From: Halomonas sp. TD01
GTDB taxonomy: Bacteria > Pseudomonadota > Gammaproteobacteria > Pseudomonadales > Halomonadaceae
Direction of reading: 5' to 3'
Length of the DNA: 64,000 nucleotides
Assembly: GCF_923868895.1 (NCBI RefSeq)
Contig: NZ_OV350343.1
Span: 3,782,001-3,846,000 of the forward strand
Below the pieces are notes generated by a model. That model was not told the origin of the DNA. It did no database searches and saw only the letters and a list, made by a program, of their open reading frames with translations. The position numbers were made by a program, and so were the translations under genes. The number at the start of each line of letters is the position of its first letter. Positions within the stretch are counted from its first letter, which is position 1. Positions 39,080 through 47,988 of the stretch are shown in pieces.

Positions 39080-39167
39080 TTAAAAGCTGTATCTTTAAAA
39101 GTCATATTCTTAAAAGCTGTGCTTTAAAAACCGTTTTAAAAATCGCTTTAAAAACTTGGCTTTAAAT
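39080..39167. repeat. Tandem TTAAAA-headed degenerate repeats
   Basis: Seven units start with TTAAA(A) at 39080, 39095, 39110, 39124, 39136, 39148 and 39162, a spacing of 12-15 bases. The first and third units read TTAAAAGCTGT; the fourth to sixth read TTAAAAA followed by varied bases. The array begins 34 bp upstream of the porin ATG, so it lies in its leader or promoter. Whether it is a binding array, curved DNA or slippage product is unknown. Confidence 0.75.
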
Positions 39168-39355
39168 CTTTTATTTTTGAGATTTTCCAAAGCCCCCATC
39201 TGATGCCTTACTGCGCTGATAGCATTCACTCCCACTAAGTGGTGCTGAGCGTGGGTGCCAAAAAATGGCGCTAAACGCTGTACAGCCAAGCCAGATAGAG
39301 AAAACTATGTTGCAAAGCAACTACGTTTCACTCCGTAAAATAACGGAAGACAGAA

Positions 39356-39369
39356 CTTAATCGATTAAG
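39356..39369. promoter_or_regulatory. LacI-family operator 1, porin/aglE region
   Basis: CTTAATCGATTAAG is a perfect 14-bp palindrome, identical to the core of the site before the GH32 gene at 11241-11256. It lies 227 bp before aglE and 310 bp before the porin start. Confidence 0.75.
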
Positions 39370-39506
39370 AGCTAGTAAACCAACAAGAAATAACAAATTA
39401 TCGACCAATGTCTAAACTGATCCTTAGGTTAGGAGAAAGTAATACAGCGGCATTAGACAAAAGTCGCTATTGAACTTGTCACGAGGAGACGGCTAACTGG
39501 CACCTT

Positions 39507-39522
39507 ACTTAATCGTTTAAGT
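39507..39522. promoter_or_regulatory. LacI-family operator 2, aglE-proximal
   Basis: ACTTAATCGTTTAAGT is a 16-bp palindrome with one mismatch to the perfect operator. It ends 60 bp before the aglE ATG. Together with the site 151 bp away it could support looping. Confidence 0.7.
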
Positions 39523-39582
39523 AGGCGCTACGAGCGCTTTGAACACTCATCACCCACAACAATAAATGCCGAGGAACGCCCT

Positions 39583-40854
39583 ATGAAAAAGACATTACTC
39601 ACTTCTGCCATTGCTTTAGCTAGTATCGCTAGCGCCACAGGCTCTGCTCAAGCGGCTGAGTTAACCATTTCTTGTGGAGCTGTTGGTGCGGAGCTTACCC
39701 TTTGCCAAGAAGGTGTAAGCGCCTGGGAAGAGAAGACTGGGCACAGTGTCGATGTGGTTTCAACGCCAAACTCATCTACTGAACGCTTGTCACTCTACCA
39801 ACAAATTTTGTCCGCCAATTCTAGCGACATTGATGTTATGCAGATCGATGTTGTCTGGCCTGGCCTACTGGCTAATCACCTGCTCGATCTAAGCGAAGTG
39901 CTTGGTGAAGACGCCGCGGCAGGCCACTTCGACACCATTGTCACGAACAACACTATCGATGGCCGCCTAGTTGCGATGCCCTGGTTTACCGACGCAGGTG
40001 TTCTGTATTACCGCGAAGACTTGCTGGAAAAACATGGCCATGACGTACCTACTACGTGGCAAGAACTGACCGACATCGCGCGTGATATCAAAAATGCCGA
40101 GCGTGCGGAAGGCAATAATCGTATGCAGGGTTTTGTCTTCCAGGGTCGTGCTTATGAAGGACTTACCGTCAATGCACTGGAGTGGGTTTCAAGCTTCGGT
40201 GGCGGTACCGTGGTAGATCAGAATGGCGAAGTAACCATTAATAACGAGAAAGCTGCTGAAGCGCTAGATTTAGCAGCTTCATGGATTGGCGATATCTCTC
40301 CAGAGGGCGTGCTGAACTACACCGAAGAAGAAGCCCGTGGCGTCTTCCAGGGTGGGAATGCCGTGTTTATGCGTAACTGGCCATACGCATGGTCACTGGC
40401 TCAAAGTGAGGATAGTGATGTACGTGGCAACGTCGGCGTCACCCAATTACCAGCAGGTGGAGAGGACGGCCAAAGTGCAGCCGGTTTAGGCGGTTGGAAC
40501 TTAGCGGTATCCCGCTACAGCGAACATCCCGAGCTTGCCGCTGATCTGGTCGCTTTCTTAGCCGGCGAAGAAGAGCAAAAGCGTCGTGCCATCCAATCTT
40601 CCTATAACCCCACCATCGATGCGCTTTACCAAGATGAAGAGGTACTTGAAGCCGTGCCCTTCTTCGGCACTCTTTACGACACCTTCACTAACGCAGTCGC
40701 CCGTCCGTCAGCACCTACCGGTGATGCCTATGGCCGTGTCAGTAACGCCTTCTTCAGCACCTCACATGATGTGCTTTCAGGCACTAAAACTGGCGCCGAA
40801 GCCGTCGCTGACCTCGAAGGCGATCTACTCCGCCTGAAGCGTCGCAACTGGTAA
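39583..40854 (+). CDS. aglE: Alpha-glucoside ABC transporter, binding protein
   Basis: A 423-residue periplasmic solute-binding protein with a signal peptide ending near SATGSAQA (about residue 25). The mature part begins AELTISCGAVGAELTLCQEG and has the two-lobed sugar-binding pattern, with DVMQIDVVWPGLLANHLLDL and PWFTDAGVLYYREDLLEKHG. The two early cysteines (SCGAVG and LCQEG) may form a disulfide. It heads an aglE-F-G-A-K gene order as in Sinorhizobium agl loci. Binding proteins of trehalose systems (ThuE/LpqY) look similar, so the ligand could be trehalose, sucrose or maltose. Confidence 0.88.
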   Translation: MKKTLLTSAIALASIASATGSAQAAELTISCGAVGAELTLCQEGVSAWEEKTGHSVDVVSTPNSSTERLSLYQQILSANSSDIDVMQIDVVWPGLLANHLLDLSEVLGEDAAAGHFDTIVTNNTIDGRLVAMPWFTDAGVLYYREDLLEKHGHDVPTTWQELTDIARDIKNAERAEGNNRMQGFVFQGRAYEGLTVNALEWVSSFGGGTVVDQNGEVTINNEKAAEALDLAASWIGDISPEGVLNYTEEEARGVFQGGNAVFMRNWPYAWSLAQSEDSDVRGNVGVTQLPAGGEDGQSAAGLGGWNLAVSRYSEHPELAADLVAFLAGEEEQKRRAIQSSYNPTIDALYQDEEVLEAVPFFGTLYDTFTNAVARPSAPTGDAYGRVSNAFFSTSHDVLSGTKTGAEAVADLEGDLLRLKRRNW

Positions 40855-40868
40855 CCGCGGAGACACCT

Positions 40869-41855
40869 ATGTCGACCTCTTCTAACAACAGCGCGCCCCT
40901 GGAGGCGCGCTCAGCCGCAGCGCCAGCGCGTCGGCATCGCGGCACTAAAGTACGCCGTCAGCGGGTCAAAGCGGCTTGGCTGTTCCTGGCCCCCATGCTC
41001 ATTGCATTAACGCTGGTTGCTGGCTGGCCGTTAATGCGTACTTTTTTCTTAAGTTTTACTGATGCCTCACTGTCTGATCTAGGGGCAGCCAATCTAATCG
41101 GATTTGAAAACTATCTGGTCTACGAAAATGGCCGTTGGTTCGGAGTTCTTGCCGACCCAGTCTGGTGGCAATCTGTTTGGAACACCGTTTACTTTTCGGT
41201 GGTATCTGTCTCTTTAGAAGTCATTTTCGGTGTCATTGTGGCGCTGATTCTAAATGCGGAGTTTAAGGGTCGGACGATTGTTCGCGCAGCGGTGCTAATT
41301 CCGTGGGCAATCCCCACCATCGTTTCCGCCCAAATGTGGGCGTGGATGCTCAACGATCAGTTCGGCATCATCAACCACCTGCTAATGACGGTTGGGATAA
41401 TCGACAATCCTATTGCCTGGACCGCCAGCGCTACTTACTCCATGTGGGCAGTCATCATGGTCGATGTCTGGAAAACGATTCCGTTTGTCGCTCTATTGGT
41501 GCTAGCCGCCCTACAAATGCTGCCAAAAGATTGTTACGAAGCCGCAGAAGTAGACGGTATTCACCCCGTGCGCGTGTTCTTCAAGGTGACCCTGCCGCTA
41601 ATTACGCCCGCTTTGATGGTGGCGGTTATTTTCCGCCTGCTGGATGCGCTGCGGGTGTTCGACGTGATCTACGTACTGACCTCTAACTCGACCAGCACAA
41701 TGTCGATGTCAGTCTATGCACGTCAGCAATTGGTTGAGTTCCAGGATGTTGGTTACGGCAGTGCCGCCTCTACGCTGCTGTTCTTAATCATTGCACTTGC
41801 CACCGTTGCTTACCTTTATTTAGGCCGTAACAAAATACAACTAGGAGGTGACTGA
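40869..41855 (+). CDS. aglF: Alpha-glucoside ABC transporter, permease 1
   Basis: A 328-residue inner-membrane permease with a basic N-terminal tail and about six helices. The ATPase-docking EAA loop is CYEAAEVDGIHPVRVFFKVTL near residue 220 (landmark). It follows aglE by 14 bp with GGAGA upstream. Its stop overlaps the aglG start (TGATG). The gene order and spacing fix its role as one of the two membrane subunits of the agl importer. Confidence 0.9.
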   Translation: MSTSSNNSAPLEARSAAAPARRHRGTKVRRQRVKAAWLFLAPMLIALTLVAGWPLMRTFFLSFTDASLSDLGAANLIGFENYLVYENGRWFGVLADPVWWQSVWNTVYFSVVSVSLEVIFGVIVALILNAEFKGRTIVRAAVLIPWAIPTIVSAQMWAWMLNDQFGIINHLLMTVGIIDNPIAWTASATYSMWAVIMVDVWKTIPFVALLVLAALQMLPKDCYEAAEVDGIHPVRVFFKVTLPLITPALMVAVIFRLLDALRVFDVIYVLTSNSTSTMSMSVYARQQLVEFQDVGYGSAASTLLFLIIALATVAYLYLGRNKIQLGGD

Positions 41856-42697
41856 TGAACCAACGTCAGTTAGCCAAAATTGCCAAGCGCGTCGGCTTTT
41901 GGGCCTTAATTGCGCTGATTATGGTATATGCCGTTTTCCCGTTTTATTACGCGGTCATTACCTCACTCAAACCTTCTAGTGACTTATTCCAGGTTGAGCT
42001 TTGGCCCTCAAATTGGAACCTGGATAACTATGCGCAGATTTTTAGCCAGTCGAGCTTTATACGTGCGATTTTTAACTCGGTAGTCGTAGCATTTAGCGTT
42101 GTTTTCATCGCGCTTCTATTGGGTATCACCGCCTCCTACGCGCTGGGCCGGGTTCGCTTTCGTGGTCGCTCGACCGTCATGCTGGTCATTCTTGGGGTTT
42201 CCATGTTTCCTCAAGTCGCGGTGCTCTCAGGCTTGTTTGAAGTGATTCGCGCACTAAATCTCTACAACAATCCCGCGGGCCTCATTCTGAGCTACACCAT
42301 TTTCACGCTGCCCTTCACAGTGTGGGTACTTACCACCTTCATGAAAGAACTGCCCATGGAGTTGGAAGAAGCCGCCATCATGGATGGCGCTACGCCCTGG
42401 ATTACGATTACCAAAGTCTTCCTACCGCTTATGTGGCCTGCCATGGCCACGACTGGCCTGCTTGCCTTTATTGCTGCGTGGAATGAGTTCCTGTTCGCCT
42501 TAACCTTCACACTCACTGATGCCCAACGCACCGTGCCTGTTGCCATTGCACTGCTGTCAGGTGGTAGCGCCTACGAGCTGCCCTGGGGGCCAATTATGGC
42601 CGCGTCGGTCGTCGTCACCGTGCCACTGGTTATCCTGGTCATCATTTTCCAACGTCGCATTGTTTCAGGCTTAACTGCAGGTGCAGTTAAAGGCTAA
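41855..42697 (+). CDS. aglG: Alpha-glucoside ABC transporter, permease 2
   Basis: A 280-residue MalG-type permease with six helices. The EAA loop is ELEEAAIMDGATPWITITKV near residue 170. The C-terminus IVSGLTAGAVKG closely resembles the ends of the MalG family, including the malG product of this window. It is coupled to aglF by a one-base overlap with AGGAGG just upstream. Confidence 0.92.
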   Translation: MNQRQLAKIAKRVGFWALIALIMVYAVFPFYYAVITSLKPSSDLFQVELWPSNWNLDNYAQIFSQSSFIRAIFNSVVVAFSVVFIALLLGITASYALGRVRFRGRSTVMLVILGVSMFPQVAVLSGLFEVIRALNLYNNPAGLILSYTIFTLPFTVWVLTTFMKELPMELEEAAIMDGATPWITITKVFLPLMWPAMATTGLLAFIAAWNEFLFALTFTLTDAQRTVPVAIALLSGGSAYELPWGPIMAASVVVTVPLVILVIIFQRRIVSGLTAGAVKG

Positions 42698-42734
42698 GCG
42701 TGGGTGTTATTTACGTTTTATTAAGGATTTATTC

Positions 42735-44351
42735 ATGCAAGACAATCTGACCTGGTGGCGCGGCGGTGTTATCTATCAAATTTACCCGCGCAGCTTTTTA
42801 GACAGCCGTGGTGATGGCATTGGTGATTTGAAAGGTATTACCGAAAAGCTCGACTACGTGGCCTCTTTGAACGTTGACGGTGTCTGGCTTTCGCCCTTTT
42901 TTACCTCACCCATGCTCGATTTCGGTTATGACGTCAGCGATTACCGCGACGTTGATCCGATGTTCGGCACCCTGGATGATTTCAAGGCGCTGCTCGACAA
43001 GGCCCATTCGCTAGGCCTGAAAGTAATGATTGACCAAGTCATCAGCCATACCTCTGAACAGCACGCTTGGTTTAAAGAGAGCCGCCAGAATCGCACCAAC
43101 CCCAAAGCCGATTGGTTTGTGTGGGCGGACCCAAAGCCCGATGGCACGCCACCTAATAACTGGCTATCTATTTTTGGCGGCCCTGCCTGGACCTTTGATT
43201 CACGCCGCCAGCAGTATTATCTGCACAACTTTTTGACCAGCCAACCAGATGTCAACTTCCATAATCCGGAAGCCCGTCAGGCACAGCTGGACAACATGCG
43301 CTTCTGGCTAGACCTTGGCGTTGATGGTTTCCGTTTGGATACGGTCAACTTCTATTTCCACGACGCCGAACTGCGCGACAATCCACCAGTGCCAAAAGGC
43401 GAATCTAAGACTCTAGGCGCTCCAGAGGCTAACCCATACACGTGGCAGCGCCATGTCTACGATATTAGTCGCCCTGAAAACGTAGATTTCTTGAAAGACT
43501 TACGCGCGTTGATGGATGAGTATCCCGGCACTACGACCGTGGGTGAAATCGGCGATGACAACCCACTTGAGCGAATGGCTGAGTACACCGCAGGCGGTGA
43601 CAAACTGCATATGGCTTACACCTTTGACTTGCTCAATAAGCCACGGTCCGCTAGCTATATTCGTCATGTTATTGAGCGCTTTCAGCGCTTAGCGGGCGAC
43701 GCCTGGCCCTGCTGGGCAACGTCTAACCATGATGTTGAACGCAGCGCATCGCGCTGGGGCACTGAAGAAGATCCCATTGCTTATCCTAAAGTGATGCTCG
43801 CCATGCTGTTTTCCCTACGCGGCAGCGTCTGCCTTTATCAAGGGGAAGAGTTAGGGCTTCCGGAAGCTGACGTGCCCTTCGAGCGCATTCAAGACCCTTA
43901 CGGAAAAGTGCTCTGGCCAGAGTTTAAAGGCCGAGACGGGTGCCGCACGCCAATGCCATGGACAGATGGCACCCAGGCAGGTTTCTCGGTCATTGAACCA
44001 TGGCTACCCGTAGAAAAACGCCACCTGCCATTGGCGGTTAGCCGACAGCAAACAGACCCGGACTCAACGCTTAACGGTGTGCGTCGGATGCTCGCCTTCC
44101 GTCACGCTCATTCAGCGCTGTTTGACGGTGATTTACAGCTCATTGACGTCGGTGAGGAGCTGTTGGGCTTTATTCGTCAAAATGACCAGGAGAAAGTGCT
44201 GTGTGTCTTTAACCTGACGGGCAATGAGCAGCAAACAGCGCTCCCCGCAGACGTCATCAGTGACCTGGAAGGACACGGTTTCAATGCGGCACGTAAAAAC
44301 AATGTGCTGACGCTACCCGCTTATCAAGCCGCCTTTATGCGCGTTGCTTAG
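42735..44351 (+). CDS. aglA: GH13 alpha-glucosidase (agl operon copy)
   Basis: A 538-residue cytoplasmic GH13 family alpha-glucosidase. From memory it is close to the structurally studied alpha-glucosidase of Halomonas sp. H11, same length and with the same catalytic numbering: nucleophile Asp 202 in GFRLDTVNF and acid/base Glu 271 in TVGEIGDDN. SNHDVERSASRWG near residue 334 holds the third carboxylate. It lies inside the agl transporter operon, so it cleaves the imported sugar to glucose. The start at 42735 has AGGA at normal distance; a frame extending into aglG (42681) is not used. It is a paralogue of the enzyme at 32911-34590. Confidence 0.95.
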   Translation: MQDNLTWWRGGVIYQIYPRSFLDSRGDGIGDLKGITEKLDYVASLNVDGVWLSPFFTSPMLDFGYDVSDYRDVDPMFGTLDDFKALLDKAHSLGLKVMIDQVISHTSEQHAWFKESRQNRTNPKADWFVWADPKPDGTPPNNWLSIFGGPAWTFDSRRQQYYLHNFLTSQPDVNFHNPEARQAQLDNMRFWLDLGVDGFRLDTVNFYFHDAELRDNPPVPKGESKTLGAPEANPYTWQRHVYDISRPENVDFLKDLRALMDEYPGTTTVGEIGDDNPLERMAEYTAGGDKLHMAYTFDLLNKPRSASYIRHVIERFQRLAGDAWPCWATSNHDVERSASRWGTEEDPIAYPKVMLAMLFSLRGSVCLYQGEELGLPEADVPFERIQDPYGKVLWPEFKGRDGCRTPMPWTDGTQAGFSVIEPWLPVEKRHLPLAVSRQQTDPDSTLNGVRRMLAFRHAHSALFDGDLQLIDVGEELLGFIRQNDQEKVLCVFNLTGNEQQTALPADVISDLEGHGFNAARKNNVLTLPAYQAAFMRVA

Positions 44352-44430
44352 TCACACTAATAACAACATTCAATAACGATAGTCGGCCCGATACGAGGAA
44401 TGCTGCATTGAGGCCGACAAGGAGCTAACC

Positions 44431-45537
44431 ATGGCAAGTGTTACGCTTGAAAAGATCAACAAAGTATTTGGTCGCGATCACATTATTAAAGACGTTGACC
44501 TGACCATTGGCGATGGTGAATTTGTCGTCTTTGTTGGCCCATCCGGCTGTGGCAAATCCACACTGCTGCGCCTTATCGCAGGTCTTGAGTCAATCACCGA
44601 CGGTGACTTAAACATTGGTGATACGTTAGTTAATGACCTTCCCCCACGTGAGCGTGGTGTGGGCATGGTGTTCCAGTCGTATGCTCTTTACCCGCACATG
44701 ACCGTTTATGACAACATGGCTTTTGGTTTGAAGCTTGCCAAAACGGACAAAGAGACGGTTCATGAACGGGTAATGAGTACCGCTAAAATTTTGCAGCTTG
44801 AGGATCTATTACACCGCAAGCCGAAAGCACTGTCGGGCGGTCAGCGCCAACGTGTTGCAATGGGCCGCGCGATGGCTCGGGAACCTCGCATTCTGCTTTT
44901 TGATGAGCCGCTTTCTAACCTGGATGCGTCGCTGCGAGTACAAATGCGCAACGAGATCGCCAGGCTGCACAATCGCCTAGGCTCTACGATGATTTATGTG
45001 ACCCACGACCAAGTCGAAGCAATGACCCTGGCAGATAAAATCGTTGTGCTTAAAGGCGGCCATATCGAGCAAGTTGGCAGTCCACATGAGCTTTATCAAC
45101 GCCCAGCCACCAAGTTTGTCGCAGGTTTTATCGGTTCACCTACGATGAATTTTATGCCCGCTGAGCTTGCCAGCGGTTCAAAAGATGGCTGCCGGGTGAC
45201 TGCGAAAGGCTTAGGAGAAGTCGCGCTCCCCCAAGCCGCAGATGCCTATCCCACGGGCAGCTCGCTTACGTTAGGCATACGCCCAGAGCACCTACGTTTA
45301 GAGGCACCCAGTGGCGATAACTGCTTTGAAATTTTCAATGTCGAGTATCTGGGTAATGAGGTCTATGTCTACCTAGAACCAAAAGAGGGCGATACACTGC
45401 TTATTCACCGCAGCGAAGCCCCTAGCCAGTGGAAAGCAGGCCAGAAAGTATCCCTGGTGCCTGACATTGAGCATGTGCACCTATTTGATGAAAACGGAGC
45501 AGCATTGATGCTTTCAGAGACACGCTCTGCGGCTTAA
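44431..45537 (+). CDS. aglK: Alpha-glucoside ABC transporter, ATPase
   Basis: A 368-residue MalK/UgpC-type ATPase. Walker A GPSGCGKST lies near residue 37, LSGGQRQRVAMGRAM near 135, ILLFDEPLSNLD near 153 and YVTHDQVEAMTLADK near 190. The C-terminal TOBE-type domain carries LGIRPEHLRLEAP. It closes the agl transport genes, 79 bp after aglA, with AAGGAG before the ATG. As a MalK-type subunit it might also serve other sugar permeases, including MalFG. Confidence 0.94.
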   Translation: MASVTLEKINKVFGRDHIIKDVDLTIGDGEFVVFVGPSGCGKSTLLRLIAGLESITDGDLNIGDTLVNDLPPRERGVGMVFQSYALYPHMTVYDNMAFGLKLAKTDKETVHERVMSTAKILQLEDLLHRKPKALSGGQRQRVAMGRAMAREPRILLFDEPLSNLDASLRVQMRNEIARLHNRLGSTMIYVTHDQVEAMTLADKIVVLKGGHIEQVGSPHELYQRPATKFVAGFIGSPTMNFMPAELASGSKDGCRVTAKGLGEVALPQAADAYPTGSSLTLGIRPEHLRLEAPSGDNCFEIFNVEYLGNEVYVYLEPKEGDTLLIHRSEAPSQWKAGQKVSLVPDIEHVHLFDENGAALMLSETRSAA

Positions 45538-45572
45538 CGAACACTATCGACTGCGCTGTTGCTGAGCGAACA

Positions 45573-45637
45573 ACGGCCTTTGATGCTGCTACCTCTTTAT
45601 GCAAAGGTAGTGGAAACAACGTCAAGGCCGTATTTTT
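45573..45637 (+). terminator. Terminator after aglK
   Basis: An outer 8-bp stem ACGGCCTT / AAGGCCGT enclosing a second hairpin (CTACCT / AGGTAG), followed by ATTTTTG. It begins 35 bases after the aglK stop. Confidence 0.75.
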
Positions 45638-45708
45638 GTGCGCCAGATTCAATTCATTAGCCTGCGATGTAAAATAACACTCAAATAATTAAACAGGATA
45701 GGAAGCCC

Positions 45709-46758
45709 GTGACAGCCCATCGTAGAATGACTCTCAAGGATCTTGCCACAGAACTCGGCGTTTCCACCGCGACAATATCAAATGCCTTCAACCGCCCTGA
45801 CCAGCTTTCGCCACTTCTGCGCGATCGTATTTTAAGTGAGGCAAAACGACTGGGGTATAACGGCCCAGATGCCAAGGCCCGGAGTCTGCGCACTGGGCGC
45901 TCCAGCATTGTTGCGGTTATTCTTGCCGAAAGCCTGACTTACAGCCTCAATGATGCTGTCGCCAGTGAATTTTTATCAGGTGTCGCTGAAGTACTCGATG
46001 CCCATGGCCATACCATGCTGCTACTCCCCGGGCGCGGCCATGCCTCACAGCCGCCAGGGTCCGCAAACATTGCCGATGGCTTTATCGTTTACGGCCTGAT
46101 GCCTAATAACAAGCTTCTAAGCGAGCTGCCTTCGCAGCGGCCACTGGTGTCTGTGGATTTCGACATTGACGGCAGCCCGACTGTTCATATCGATGACCAA
46201 GACGCGAGCTACCACCTTGCCCAACACGCATTAAAAACGCGGCCACAGCGGCCTGCGGTGATCAATCTTCGCCTGACAAAAGAGCATTGCAACGGCCGAG
46301 TCACCAAAGCGCACACCCTACTTCCGGACAGTAGCACCATCAGCCGTGCGCGCCTGGCCGGATTTCATGCCGCACTCACCGAACATGGCTTTGATGCTGA
46401 ACAGATACCACTGTGGAATATCGAAGAGAACGTGTTTGATGTGTGCTCACCGGTAATCACAGAAATCCTTGACTTGCCTGCCAAGCAGCGCCCGGATCTG
46501 TTGCTGTGTATGTCAGACCGTATTGCGCTTACCGCGCTTACGCTAGCCGAACAGCGCGGCATTCACGTACCTGGGGAGCTAAGAATTACAGGCTTTGATG
46601 GCATTGCTGAAGGGCAATATAGAGCACCGCGTTTAACGACCGTGCGCCAGGACAGTGCGGGTAAAGGCCGCGTGGCGGCAAAAATGATTCTAGGTCGGAT
46701 ACCAAAAACCCAGCAGCTACTCAAAACAGAGTTGCTGCTGGGTGACACTTGCCCATAA
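45709..46758 (+). CDS. LacI-family regulator of the agl/sucrose genes (probable)
   Basis: A 349-residue LacI-family repressor. The N-terminal helix-turn-helix is LKDLATELGVSTATISNAFN (about residues 9-28), and a periplasmic-binding-protein-like ligand domain follows with LTALTLAEQRGIHVPGELRITGFDG. A GTG start at 45709 with AGGA upstream is used; ATG at 45727 is possible. It follows the agl operon after a terminator, the position of a local regulator. The CTTAATCGATTAAG palindromes near aglE and the GH32 gene are its likely operators; this link is inferred from position only. Its last codons contain the gap terminator. Confidence 0.88.
   Translation: MTAHRRMTLKDLATELGVSTATISNAFNRPDQLSPLLRDRILSEAKRLGYNGPDAKARSLRTGRSSIVAVILAESLTYSLNDAVASEFLSGVAEVLDAHGHTMLLLPGRGHASQPPGSANIADGFIVYGLMPNNKLLSELPSQRPLVSVDFDIDGSPTVHIDDQDASYHLAQHALKTRPQRPAVINLRLTKEHCNGRVTKAHTLLPDSSTISRARLAGFHAALTEHGFDAEQIPLWNIEENVFDVCSPVITEILDLPAKQRPDLLLCMSDRIALTALTLAEQRGIHVPGELRITGFDGIAEGQYRAPRLTTVRQDSAGKGRVAAKMILGRIPKTQQLLKTELLLGDTCP
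46704..46742 (-). terminator. Terminator of gap inside the lacI 3' end
   Basis: CCCAGCAGCTACTC, loop AAAACA, GAGTTGCTGCTGGG: 13 of 14 positions pair. On the minus strand it is followed by TTTTTGG. It lies 31-69 bases beyond the gap stop and entirely within the last codons of the convergent regulator gene. Confidence 0.8.
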
Positions 46759-46772
46759 AAGTCGGCCAGGTA

Positions 46773-47777
46773 TTATTTGACCGTTTTCTGCATGGCAATG
46801 GCGGTATCTAGCATCCGGTTAGAGAAGCCCCACTCATTGTCGTACCACGCCATAATTTTCACCAGACGGCCATTCACCCGAGTGTGATTGGCATCAAAGG
46901 TAGATGAGTGCGCATCGTGGTTAAAATCAGTAGACACCAGCGGCTGTGCGTTAACCGCTAGCACAGTCGAGTTCGCCGCCGCTTTCTCAACAATCGCGTT
47001 GATCTCTTCTTTGGTGGTATCGCGGCTTGCCGTAAACGTTAAATCTACCAAGGAAACGTTGATTACCGGTACACGCACTGCCAAACCATCGAACTTACCC
47101 GCCAGCTCCGGCAATACCAAACCAACGGCCGCTGCCGCGCCTGTTTTGGTCGGAATCATCGAGTGCGTCGCACTACGCGCGCGGTAAGGGTCGGAGTGAT
47201 AAACATCCGATAGGTTCTGATCGTTGGTGTAAGCATGAACCGTAGTCATCAAACCATTTTCAATGCCTACGGCATCGTTTAACGCTTTGGCGACCGGCGC
47301 CAGGCAGTTAGTCGTGCACGACGCATTGGAAACCACCGTGTGCTCGGCTGTCAGAATGTCGTCATTGACACCATATACGATGGTGGCGTCAGCATCAGGG
47401 CTGGGCGCAGAGATCAACACACGCTTAGCACCCGCCTCAATATGCTTGGCAGCAGCCTCACGCTTGGTAAACAGGCCTGTACACTCCATGACGAGGTCAA
47501 TGTTCATGGATGCCCAAGGAAGTTGACTGGGATCACGCTCAGAAGAAATTGCAATGCGATCGCCATCTACACTGATACTTTCGGCATCGTGTTCAACCGC
47601 AAACGGGAAATGGCCGTGAACCGTATCGTGGCGTAGCAGGTGCGAATTAAGGGAAGGATCGCCCAGATCGTTAATCGCAACGACTTGGACGCGATCTCGG
47701 TAGCTATTTTCGTACAGCGCACGCAGTACATTGCGGCCAATCCGTCCAAATCCGTTAATGGCAACTCTTATTGTCAT
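46773..47777 (-). CDS. gap: Glyceraldehyde-3-phosphate dehydrogenase, type I
   Basis: Gap oxidises glyceraldehyde-3-phosphate to 1,3-bisphosphoglycerate. The 334-residue protein begins [20 protein letters not shown]. The catalytic Cys is in [15 protein letters not shown], with HAYTNDQNL and [20 protein letters not shown] following and [12 protein letters not shown] at the C-terminus. The NDLGD after the second strand is where cofactor choice is set; NAD is usual with Asp there. It uses the GAP produced by Eda. The upstream region shared with pyk has two HexR-like boxes. GAGG precedes the ATG. Confidence 0.96.
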   Translation of the reverse strand: MTIRVAINGFGRIGRNVLRALYENSYRDRVQVVAINDLGDPSLNSHLLRHDTVHGHFPFAVEHDAESISVDGDRIAISSERDPSQLPWASMNIDLVMECTGLFTKREAAAKHIEAGAKRVLISAPSPDADATIVYGVNDDILTAEHTVVSNASCTTNCLAPVAKALNDAVGIENGLMTTVHAYTNDQNLSDVYHSDPYRARSATHSMIPTKTGAAAAVGLVLPELAGKFDGLAVRVPVINVSLVDLTFTASRDTTKEEINAIVEKAAANSTVLAVNAQPLVSTDFNHDAHSSTFDANHTRVNGRLVKIMAWYDNEWGFSNRMLDTAIAMQKTVK

Positions 47778-47818
47778 GATGGCACCTCAATCAAGCAGTG
47801 GTAGTAGATGGCGTATCC

Positions 47819-47833
47819 AGTAAAAAAATTACT
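47819..47833. promoter_or_regulatory. HexR-like operator, weak, gap-proximal
   Basis: AGTAAAAAAATTACT keeps GTAA and ATTAC of the HexR 15-mer but not the outer T and A. It lies 42 bp before the gap start. Confidence 0.4.
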
Positions 47834-47910
47834 AAAAATACGTATTTATTCACCTTTAGGTCAATTTATACCTGTTTCAACCGCCCTTAAAGGCTAATAA
47901 CGCTCCAATA

Positions 47911-47925
47911 TGTAGTAAAATTACT
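47911..47925. promoter_or_regulatory. HexR-like operator, pyk-proximal
   Basis: TGTAGTAAAATTACT fits the HexR palindrome except for the last base. It lies 64 bp before the pyk start and immediately before a TATATA sequence that could be the -10 box. Confidence 0.62.
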
Positions 47926-47988
47926 ATATAAACGCTATCGTAGTCCAATAATTAATCACCGCCAAGACGGTCAATAGGAGTAACTTTT

